Source: Mycoplasmataceae bacterium
GTDB lineage: Bacteria; Bacillota_I; Bacilli_A; Mycoplasmatales; Mycoplasmoidaceae
Reading direction: 5' to 3'
Assembly (NCBI GenBank): GCA_031278855.1
Contig: JAITJR010000076.1
Span: 1 to 6,040, forward strand
Length of the DNA: 6,040 nt
In this document: one piece after another, positions 1-6,040 of the stretch
Layout of the letters: every line of letters begins with the position of its first letter
Position numbering within the stretch: the first letter of the stretch is position 1
Made by a program: the position numbers and the translations under genes
Notes under the pieces: generated by a model
What the model was told of the DNA's origin: nothing
Databases searched by the model: none
What the model saw: only the letters and a program-made list of their open reading frames with translations

Positions 1-1
1 A

Positions 2-151
2 AATAGTATTAAATCAACTTTACACATCGGTAAGAAAACAAGTAACACCGAAAATAAAGTGCATAAATTTGATCGATGATACAATTGTAATTTAATCCAA
101 AATAATTGATATTACCGAGCCAAAGTTTTGAAAAAATCAATCGCTTGATAA
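2..151 (+). CDS. Possible 3' end of an upstream gene, running off the window's left edge (uncertain)
   Basis: With UGA as Trp, this frame is open from the window edge for 49 codons and stops at TAA 149-151. It has three UGA-Trp codons and ends in the residues KVLKKSIAW. The stop lies inside the left 52-bp direct repeat, so the last six residues (KKSIAW) and the stop are repeated at 2687-2707, preceded by unrelated sequence. I do not recognise a family. The frame could be the tail of a real gene whose 3' end was the target of the R-M island, or chance openness in AT-rich DNA read with only two stop codons. Seen: an open frame and a shared end. Inferred: that it is a gene. Confidence 0.25.
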
Positions 152-182
152 GTATTCTTTATCAGGATATGAATAAAAAGCA
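131..182 (+). repeat. 52-bp direct repeat, left copy
   Basis: This block is identical base for base to 2687-2738, in the same orientation. The match stops at both ends (g130 versus t2686; a183 versus c2739). The two copies bracket the whole R-M operon and lie 2556 bp apart. The block contains an imperfect hairpin, arms 144-152 and 158-166, with core TGATAA / TTATCA. The left copy ends 114 bp before the methyltransferase start. It could be a target duplication made on insertion, a site-specific recombination site, or a dispersed genomic repeat. Confidence 0.9.
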
Positions 183-206
183 AATATCAATATAAATATA
201 AGAATA

Positions 207-232
207 TTATTTCCGCGGTGAATAGTTATGTT
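207..232 (+). repeat. CCGCGGTGA...TAGTTA box, left copy
   Basis: A roughly 25-bp block, ATTATTTCCGCGGTGA followed by ATAGTTATG, that recurs inverted at 2584-2609 with about two mismatches and, more diverged, inverted at 5559-5588. The GC-rich CCGCGG core stands out in this AT-rich DNA. Its role is unknown: it could be a regulatory box, a recombination remnant or part of a degraded repeat. Confidence 0.5.
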
Positions 233-269
233 TAAATTATGATAAAAAAGAAAAAAACGAGTATATTCA

Positions 270-275
270 TATTAT
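270..275 (+). promoter_or_regulatory. Possible -10 box (TATTAT) for the R-M operon
   Basis: TATTAT lies 21 nt before the methyltransferase ATG. There is no recognisable -35 box, which is common in Mollicutes, and no strong Shine-Dalgarno sequence: only AAG/AAAG purines precede the ATG. AT-rich DNA gives many such matches. Confidence 0.25.
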
Positions 276-296
276 TACAAAGATAAGAAAATAAAG

Positions 297-1396
<1,100 letters not shown>

Positions 1397-1397
<1 letters not shown>

Positions 1398-2539
1398 TGA
1401 GTCTAAGAGTATTAGGACGTAGAAGAAAATGACAAGCTCCTGGTAATTCAAAGATTTTTAATTCACCATTTTATGTGCAACAATCTGATCAAACATATAT
1501 TAGAGATCGATCAATAGAAGTTTTAAAATATGTAAGAGATAATTCTCCATCTCCCACAAATTTTGTACGCAATATTAAACAATATCTGTCAGAAAAAATG
1601 GACAATTTCGTAAACAACAATTCAATAGCAATTCATTTTTTAAAACCATTAATCTTCTACGGATTAGTTGACGAAATAATACCAGAAAAAGATGTATATA
1701 GAGATGTAATCACAATAGATGGAACACAATTTTTAATGCATTATGAAAATGGCGAATACGAAGAAGCTACAAAATCATTTCTTCATTGTTTATTACGTAG
1801 TAAATATTCCAATAATAAAGCTACTTCGCGAACAAAAACACCTGGGTTATATCCTTTTAGGATAATATTTTATTTATTAAGAATGCATGGAGAACTATTA
1901 ATCGACGATTTTAAAAGATGAATACCATTTATTCAATCGAAGGAAGATTTAGATAAAAATAAATTTATTAAAACTGATGAAAGTTATACAAAATTACATA
2001 CATGAGTGATTAATTGTTTGGTTGATTTAAAGATTTTATCATTAACCAATGGTAAATACAAAATTAATAATTTTTATAATGTTGATGGTTGATTGAATGA
2101 ATTATCATCATTACTAGAAGAGTCTTCTTTATTCGATAAACAAGAAACATTGCAATCAGAAGATGAAGAGGAATCTGAAAATGCTCGTTTTGGTATTACT
2201 TTGCTTTTAAAAAATGAGGTGAAAAAACTTAATAATTGAAAATGTTTTATAAACGATGACCATCCAACGTTTTTATCAAAAGTTGATAATAAACCATTTT
2301 TATTTATTCACCACATAATTCCTGTTGAATATAGAGCATCATTCCCATCATTTAATATAAATGATGTAGAAAACTTAATACCTATATGTTCGCCATGTCA
2401 CACAGCTATCCACCATGGCAATCAAGAACAAACATTCCAGCTTGTAGAAATAATATTCAGTAGAAAACGTGAGTTTTTAAAACAATTGAATATCAGTCCA
2501 TTTCAGCTTTTACAAATGTACAATAATACTTTACCATAA
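1397..2539 (+). CDS. HNH-family restriction endonuclease partnered with the upstream methyltransferase
   Basis: A 380-residue protein predicted to cut DNA at the site protected by the methyltransferase. The C-terminus holds an HNH (beta-beta-alpha-metal) nuclease: Cys283, His305-His306-Ile-Ile-Pro, Asn326, then CSPCH at 331-335 and IHHG at 338-341. His306 is the likely general base; Cys331 and Cys334 are probable structural zinc ligands. The first ligand pair seems reduced, since only Cys283 is visible. Residues 1-240 resemble no family I can name; they presumably bind DNA. A Glu/Asp/Ser-rich linker (about 240-263) separates the two parts. The start is ATG 1397, overlapping the methyltransferase stop in TAATG; AAAGGA at 1379-1384, inside the methyltransferase, is a possible but distant RBS. 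The frame from 1397 reads MSLRVLGRRRKWQAPG; GTG 1475 would drop 26 residues. Five UGA-Trp codons (1430, 1919, 2003, 2090, 2237) would break it under the standard code. That it is the cognate nuclease is inferred from the operon. Confidence 0.85.
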
Positions 2540-2583
2540 ACTCTACATCAATAGCTTCTTTCAGTTAATTTGATATCTAAGAT

Positions 2584-2609
2584 TACATAACTACTCATCG
2601 CGGAAATAA
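2584..2609 (-). repeat. CCGCGATGA...TAGTTATG box, right copy (inverted)
   Basis: On the minus strand this reads GATTATTTCCGCGATGA then GTAGTTATG, differing from 207-232 at about two positions after the shared ATTATTTCCGCG. It lies inside the region bracketed by the 52-bp repeats, opposite in orientation to the left copy, so the two boxes form an interrupted inverted repeat around the R-M genes. Confidence 0.5.
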
Positions 2610-2686
2610 TCACCAAAAATACGACCATTAATTCATTTATATCATTCAGGACATTCTCGGAACTTTTCGGTCGCCATTCCATAATT

Positions 2687-2738
2687 AAAAAATCAATCGC
2701 TTGATAAGTATTCTTTATCAGGATATGAATAAAAAGCA
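2687..2738 (+). repeat. 52-bp direct repeat, right copy
   Basis: Identical to 131-182 over all 52 bases and in the same orientation. It begins 147 bp after the nuclease stop codon. The internal hairpin arms fall at 2700-2708 and 2714-2722. Recombination between the two copies would remove a 2556-bp circle carrying both R-M genes and leave one repeat behind. Confidence 0.9.
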
Positions 2739-2790
2739 CACAATTGATTGCTTAAAAACTCATAATCTACTAACTACTTAATTTGATTTA

Positions 2791-2807
2791 ACCGCATTAA
2801 ATACGGT
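2791..2807. promoter_or_regulatory. 17-bp near-palindrome, possible operator
   Basis: ACCGCATTAAATACGGT is a palindrome around a central A, with a single mismatched pair (c2795 against a2803). It is relatively GC-rich at its ends and lies about 70 bp upstream of the TATAAT preceding the small peptide gene. The size and symmetry suit a dimeric repressor, but no known regulator motif is recognised. Confidence 0.3.
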
Positions 2808-2875
2808 CGGCCATCCAAGCATAATATATGGTGCGAATAATTACAAACAGATAATCGAATTGACTATTTTACTTT

Positions 2876-2881
2876 TATAAT
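2876..2881 (+). promoter_or_regulatory. -10 box TATAAT for the 22-residue peptide gene
   Basis: A perfect TATAAT lies 30 nt before ATG 2912. A TTGACT occurs at 2860-2865 but only 10 nt upstream, too close to serve as its -35. The true -35 is therefore weak, as is usual in Mollicutes. Confidence 0.5.
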
Positions 2882-2899
2882 TACCAACATATTTTTATA

Positions 2900-2905
2900 G
2901 AAGGA
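2900..2905 (+). promoter_or_regulatory. Strong Shine-Dalgarno, GAAGGAG, before ATG 2912
   Basis: GAAGGAG just before 2906 closely matches the 16S anti-Shine-Dalgarno, with 6 nt of AT-rich spacer to ATG 2912. It is the best ribosome-binding site in the window and the main reason to believe the 22-residue ORF is translated. Confidence 0.75.
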
Positions 2906-2911
2906 GTATAT

Positions 2912-2980
2912 ATGCCAGCAAAGAAAAAAGCTAAAAAAAGCACCTGCGGTTGTAGTTGCGGTAGCAAGAAAAAAAGATAA
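2912..2980 (+). CDS. 22-residue Lys-rich peptide with a CGCSCG cysteine cluster
   Basis: The peptide has a basic N-terminus (PAKKKAKK), the cluster C12-G-C14-S-C16-G, and a basic tail (KKKR). I do not recognise a family. Evidence that it is real: TATAAT at 2876-2881, an excellent Shine-Dalgarno with correct spacing, an ATG start, a TAA stop placed in a terminator-like hairpin, and a non-random composition. Three closely spaced cysteines between Gly and Ser could bind a soft metal (Zn, Cu, Fe) or be a target of redox exchange; the flanking lysines would favour nucleic acid or acidic partners. It has no membrane segment or signal peptide, so it is probably cytosolic. It converges on trxA, which may be coincidence. 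Its length is below usual annotation cut-offs, so homologues may be unannotated. Function is not assigned. Confidence 0.6.
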   Translation: MPAKKKAKKSTCGCSCGSKKKR

Positions 2981-2999
2981 ATAATCAAACTTATCTTTT
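2972..2999. terminator. Bidirectional terminator hairpin shared by convergent genes
   Basis: AAAAGATAA (2972-2980) and TTATCTTTT (2991-2999) form a perfect 9-bp stem with a 10-nt loop. The stem contains the stop codons of both the small peptide (2978-2980) and trxA (2993-2991). On the minus strand the hairpin runs into a T-rich stretch (CTTTTTTTC), the better-formed terminator; the plus strand continues TTTTGTTTTGG. The stem is nearly all A-T, so it is weak. Confidence 0.55.
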
Positions 3000-3308
3000 G
3001 TTTTGGTTAATAAATTCTAAAATTTGAGCCTCGGATTTAAAACCAACAAAATGGCTAACTGGTTTACCTTTAGCAAAAAGGAAAACAGTCGGAACGTTGT
3101 GGATTTTATACTTTTCGGCGATATTACTCAATTGATCAATATCAACTTTAGCAAAATTAATATCAGTTGCTAGGGTTGATATTTTATCGATTACTGGACT
3201 TAACATCTTACAAGGTCCGCATCACATTGCGTGAAAGTCAACCACAGTATATCCGTTAGCAATTGTTTGATAGAATTCTTCTTCAGAAGTAATATTTTTA
3301 ATAGTCAT
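2991..3308 (-). CDS. trxA: Thioredoxin
   Basis: A 105-residue cytosolic protein-disulfide reductase that passes electrons from thioredoxin reductase to target proteins such as ribonucleotide reductase. The active site WCGPC is at residues 29-33 (Cys30, Cys33), preceded by VVDFHAM and followed by the fold signatures FAKVDID (52-58) and NVPTVFLF with cis-Pro73. Length is standard for thioredoxin. The active-site Trp is coded by UGA, so the standard code would give a headless protein starting at Met35 (3206). The start ATG 3308 overlaps the topA stop (TAATG), and GAAAGGTGC (3329-3321, minus strand) inside topA is a plausible ribosome-binding site 12 nt upstream. It is probably cotranscribed and translationally coupled with topA. 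Confidence 0.96.
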
Positions 3309-5473
3309 TATGTTTTTTTAGCACCTTTCTTGTCAGACGATTTAGTTGTTGAACGTTTTTTTCTTTGTTTAGTTTTTGACGTTTTTTTGGCATGATCGTT
3401 CTTGAACTCAATAATTTTACCATCTTTTCCGACCTTACGAATATAGCGACATTTAGGAAATCCAGAACAACCAACAAAACCTTGACCACGACGGTTAGTA
3501 CGTTCGACTAAATTTTTACCACATAAGGGGCATTTTTCATCTAATACTACTCGCTTTGGTGAGTTAGGGAATTCGGCATATCGACATTGAGGGAATGCTG
3601 AACAACCAATAAATTGGACACCAGTTTTTTTGGAAGCACGATAAATCAAAGGTTTACCACATTGCGGACATGGACGTCCAACAGGTTCAGGTTCAGCTCG
3701 TTGCATTTCAGTTTGAGCAGCTGATAATTCTTTATCAAATTTCGGTTTGAAATCTTGTAAAATTCATTCTTTTCAACGTTCATCATGGTTGGCAATATCA
3801 TCTAAATGTTCTTCCATTTTTTTTGTAAATTCTTTATCTAAAATTTCAGGGAAATATTGATTTAAACCTTCGATGATCGTGTTTCCAATTGGTAACATTA
3901 CATAAGCACGACTATCTAATTTGGCGTAACCACGGTCCACTGCCATGTTAGCCATAGAACGATAAGTAGATGGTCTTCCTACGCCAGCTTCATCTAGTGC
4001 TTTAATTAAACTAGCCTGATTAAATCTTGGTGGGGGCATGGAAGTGTGCTCTTTTGCTTCCACCGATAGCATCTTTAAATTACTACCCGTCTTTAGTTTG
4101 CTAATTTGAATGTCATATTCAGTTTCGTTATCTTGATAATGTTTGTAAATTTTACGATAACCATCAAAAACAAGACGACGGTTATAAGTATAAAATTTAC
4201 AACCAGCATTTTCTAAACGCACAATGGTGGTTTCATAACGGGCTGGTGTCATAAATGCTGCCATTGTTCGTACTCAAATTAATTTATAGAGCGAATATTC
4301 ATCACGTGAAATTACATCTTTCAAAGATTCAGGGGTAGTAAATGGATCAATAATACGTATAGCTTCATGGGCATCTTGAACATTTTCATTTTCCGTTTTT
4401 TTACCACTATGGAAATGACGCATCTGAAAATACTTCTCTCCATATTTTTCTTCAATAAATTTTTTAGCTACATCACTAAAAGTTGTCGAAATTCGCACAC
4501 TATCAGTACGAGGATAAGAAATTAATGCTGAATGTTCACCCTTTATTTTGATACCTTCATATAAATGTTGAGCGACGATGGTAACCTTGCCAACGTTCCA
4601 TCCTAATTTGTTAATTGCATCTTGTTGCAAAGTTGATGTTTTATACGGTTCGCGCGGATTACTATTTTTTTGAACTGGTTCATCAATGGCATAAATTTTA
4701 AAAACATTTTTTAAACTATCGACAACCATTGTTGCACTTGTAGCGTCGGCAAAATCAATCCCACTACCTTCGCTTTCACTCGATTGAATTAATTTAACCT
4801 TATTTTTTAGGTCATTTGATAATTCACGTAAAATTAATTTGGCATTGTTTTCTAGAATGGCATCGACAGTTCATCATTTTGTTTGTTTGAATCGTTCGAT
4901 GTCCTTTTCACGATCATAAATAAATTTAAGAGCGATTGTTTGTACTCGCCCTGCTGATGTACCACGCATTTTCTCACGGACTAATTTCGATAAACGATAG
5001 CCTACTAAACGATCTAAAATTCTTCGAGCAAATTGTGATTGCACCCAACGAATGTCAATTTTACGAGGATTTTCAAGTGCTTTTAAAATAGCTGGTTTAG
5101 TAATTTCATTGAAAGTAATTCGGAAACATTTGGCTTTATCTTTATCACTGATTACTTCATAAACATGTCAAGCAATCGCTTCTCCTTCACGATCCGGGTC
5201 AGTCGCTAAATAAATTTTTTCGGCTTTACTTGCTTCAGCTTTAATTTCATTAATAATTTCGTGCTTACTTTTTTCATTACGAATTCCGCGTTTTTTTCCC
5301 GAAGGAATAATTCATTTTGGTTCTAGAGTCGCTTCGTCGAATCCCATGCCTATTCTTGAAAGATCACGGATATGGCCAATTGTCGCCATGATTTTAAATC
5401 CTTCGTCTTTTAAATATTTACCTATTGTTTCAATCTTATTTGGTGATTCAATAATCAATAAATTTTTGCTCAT
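3308..5473 (-). CDS. topA: DNA topoisomerase I (type IA)
   Basis: A 721-residue enzyme that relaxes negative supercoils by cutting and passing one DNA strand through a 5'-phosphotyrosine link, balancing gyrase. The N-terminal TOPRIM domain has Glu9 (IIESPNK) and the acidic Mg site ATDPDREGE with Asp92, Asp94 and Glu96. Further along are FARRILDRLVGYRLS and GRVQT, then the active-site motif SYPRTDS with Tyr320, almost the same position as Tyr319 of E. coli, and GVGRPSTYRSM. The C-terminus carries two tetracysteine zinc ribbons (Cys602/605/624/630 and Cys648/651/669/675) and a strongly basic tail (about 691-721). Several Trp are UGA, so the gene looks split under the standard code. The start ATG 5473 has no Shine-Dalgarno and lies 11 nt after a TATAAT. 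Arg codons are mostly CGN, in contrast to the R-M genes. The stop overlaps the trxA start. Confidence 0.98.
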
Positions 5474-5484
5474 ATTGACTATAG

Positions 5485-5490
5485 ATTATA
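5485..5490 (-). promoter_or_regulatory. -10 box TATAAT of topA
   Basis: On the minus strand, GATATAATC gives a perfect TATAAT with only 11 nt between its end and the topA ATG. Transcription starting the usual 6-8 nt downstream would leave a leader of only about 3-5 nt, matching the lack of a Shine-Dalgarno. TTAAGT, about 17 nt upstream, is a weak -35. Confidence 0.55.
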
Positions 5491-5558
5491 TCAAGACAAT
5501 GAAAATGACTTAAATTGTCCGAAAAAAATAAAGTTTTCTGGGACCAAAAACCATACTT

Positions 5559-5588
5559 AGTAACTATATCACCGCGGGAATATTTTTA
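5559..5588 (-). repeat. CCGCGGTGA...TAGTTA box, third copy
   Basis: The minus strand reads AATATTCCCGCGGTGA then TATAGTTACTAAG, sharing CCGCGGTGA exactly with 207-232 and the TAGTTA element with all copies. It lies about 70-100 nt upstream of the topA -10 box, reading towards topA. Confidence 0.4.
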
Positions 5589-5601
5589 GGAATTATGTTG
5601 A

Positions 5602-5623
5602 TCATATTCAATTCATATTCAAT
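5602..5623 (+). repeat. 11-bp tandem duplication, TCATATTCAAT x2
   Basis: Two perfect adjacent copies of TCATATTCAAT. The unit lies in non-coding DNA between divergent genes. It may be simple slippage, or a pair of binding sites about one helical turn apart. Confidence 0.7.
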
Positions 5624-5679
5624 TTAATGCTTTAACTTATATCAAATAATGGTTTGGGTAAATAGTTACTTAGGGTGAA

Positions 5680-5796
5680 ATGATGTTTGTTATGTTATTA
5701 TTGTTAGGAATATGTCCTAAGTTAAGACATTCTGTAGAAAGTGCGTTCAAAACAAAACGCTTACCGAAGTGTGTTTGTTTGCACTTGTTATCTTAG
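5680..5796 (+). CDS. Possible 38-residue leader ORF upstream of the membrane-protein gene (uncertain)
   Basis: It starts with tandem ATGs (5680, 5683) just after AGGGTGA, a partial Shine-Dalgarno match, and ends at TAG 5794. It begins with a hydrophobic stretch, MMFVMLLLLGIC, followed by a basic, Cys-containing part. There is no proper lipobox, as Ile precedes the Cys. The reading frame overlaps both hairpins at 5704-5720 and 5739-5786. It could be a regulatory leader peptide, a small membrane peptide, or chance. Confidence 0.2.
   Translation: MMFVMLLLLGICPKLRHSVESAFKTKRLPKCVCLHLLS
5704..5720 (+). other. Small hairpin TTAGGA / TCCTAA
   Basis: A perfect 6-bp inverted repeat with a 5-nt loop (ATATG). 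It lies in the leader region of the membrane-protein gene and could be an operator or an RNA hairpin. Confidence 0.35.
5739..5786 (+). other. Long imperfect hairpin ahead of the membrane-protein gene
   Basis: The outer arms AAGTGC (5739-5744) and GCACTT (5781-5786) are perfect complements. The inner arms AAACAAA (from 5750) and TTTGTTT (5774-5780) also pair, and CTT / AAG closes around a short ACCG loop. It ends 46 nt before the GTG start. No T tract follows directly, so it is not a typical terminator; an mRNA leader structure or regulator site is possible. Confidence 0.4.
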
Positions 5797-5832
5797 ACAT
5801 ATTTTTACACATAAAACAAAAGGAAAAAAACT

Positions 5833-6040
5833 GTGAAAAATAATCATGAATTTAACTGAATTAAGCGAAGATATAAAATATACGTTATTGGCGCAAGCGT
5901 TCTTTCAGGAGTCGTATTTTCAGGTGGCGGGATTGGGATCGGGTATGCGATTTGAGCAAATTCTAATCAACCCGCTCCGATGCCAGCACCAGTAACTCCA
6001 TCTATTAGTGCTTTAGCTGAAGGATCGTTAAAAATAGATG
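5833..6040 (+). CDS. N-terminus of a membrane-anchored, probably surface-exposed protein (partial)
   Basis: The frame runs 69 codons to the window end. GTG 5833 follows AAAAGGAAAAAAACT, a reasonable Shine-Dalgarno about 9 nt upstream. Two Trp (residues 9 and 41) are UGA. A basic N-terminus (KRRYK, 11-15) precedes one long, glycine-rich hydrophobic segment (about 16-42, with GGGIGIG), which suggests an N-in, C-out signal anchor. A Pro/Ala-rich linker (QPAPMPAPVTP, 46-56) then leads outside the cell. There is no cysteine after the hydrophobic segment, so it is not a lipoprotein. I do not recognise the family; Mollicute surface adhesins and antigens often have this layout. The rest lies beyond the window. 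Confidence 0.7.

Larger units (their letters stand above)
2540..2911. other. Non-coding stretch between the R-M operon and the small peptide gene
   Basis: No convincing gene. It holds an inverted CCGCGATGA box (2584-2609), the right 52-bp direct repeat (2687-2738), a near-palindrome (2791-2807) and the promoter region of the 22-residue peptide. A minus-strand frame (about 2739 to 2548 and beyond) could encode a short hydrophobic peptide, but it runs antisense into the nuclease gene when UGA is read as Trp, so I do not call it. No clear terminator follows the nuclease stop. Confidence 0.6.
5474..5832. other. Divergent intergenic region between topA and the membrane-protein gene
   Basis: About 360 bp holding the topA promoter, an inverted CCGCGGTGA box, an 11-bp tandem repeat, two hairpins and a possible 38-residue ORF (5680-5796). 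The arms CTTAGTAACTATATCACC (5556-5573) and GGTAAATAGTTACTTAG (5658-5674) are imperfect inverted copies. No established gene is visible. Confidence 0.5.

Noticed and set aside
2548..2739. Minus-strand 63-residue hydrophobic ORF
   Set aside because: It starts within the 52-bp repeat, has no ribosome-binding site, and its UGA end is not a stop in this code, so the frame runs on antisense through the nuclease gene. It may be a relic, but I cannot support it.
2860..2881. TTGACT and TATAAT as a paired sigma-70-type promoter
   Set aside because: The spacer is only 10 nt, against the usual 16-18, so the two boxes cannot act together; only the -10 is kept.
2991..3206. A 71-residue thioredoxin-like protein starting at Met35
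   Set aside because: It lacks the WCGPC motif only because UGA was read as stop; the full frame starts at ATG 3308.
3298..3489. Minus-strand ORF overlapping the 3' end of topA
   Set aside because: A shadow frame of the topA zinc-ribbon and basic-tail region; the topA frame carries clear CxxC motifs.
5680..5720. Lipoprotein signal peptide in MMFVMLLLLGIC
   Set aside because: The residue before Cys is Ile, not Gly/Ala/Ser, there is no basic N-terminus, and the ORF ends after 38 residues.

Overview
The window comes from a Mollicute (Mycoplasma/Spiroplasma-type) genome. DNA is very AT-rich, and UGA must be read as tryptophan. With that code, genes that look broken become full-length: the cytosine methyltransferase needs 6 UGA-Trp codons, its partner nuclease 5, TopA several, and thioredoxin has one inside its WCGPC active site. 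I cannot assign a genus from sequence alone.

Layout: 1-296 holds a possible 3' end of an upstream gene and the left copy of a 52-bp direct repeat. 297-2539 (+) is a two-gene restriction-modification (R-M) operon: a C5-cytosine DNA methyltransferase with a 14-unit AG repeat near its start codon, then an HNH-type nuclease whose start overlaps the methyltransferase stop (TAATG). 2540-2911 is mostly non-coding and carries the right copy of the 52-bp repeat. 2912-2980 (+) is a 22-residue Lys/Cys peptide gene with a very good ribosome-binding site. Convergent to it, on the minus strand, is the operon topA (5473-3308) then trxA (3308-2991), also joined by TAATG. 5474-5832 is the divergent intergenic region, rich in inverted repeats. 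5833-6040 (+) is the start of a membrane-anchored, probably surface-exposed protein that runs off the window.

How it fits together: the topA-trxA part looks like ordinary core genome. The R-M operon looks like an acquired island: it is bracketed by identical direct repeats and uses mostly AGA/AGG for Arg, while topA uses mostly CGN. The AG tract makes it a contingency locus: gain or loss of one unit ends methyltransferase translation after 38 or 28 residues, and the TAATG junction would probably silence the nuclease too. The R-M operon is therefore best seen as a phase-variable, possibly excisable module. The least explained items are the 22-residue CGCSCG peptide, a recurring CCGCGRTGA...TAGTTA box, and the N-terminal two thirds of the nuclease.
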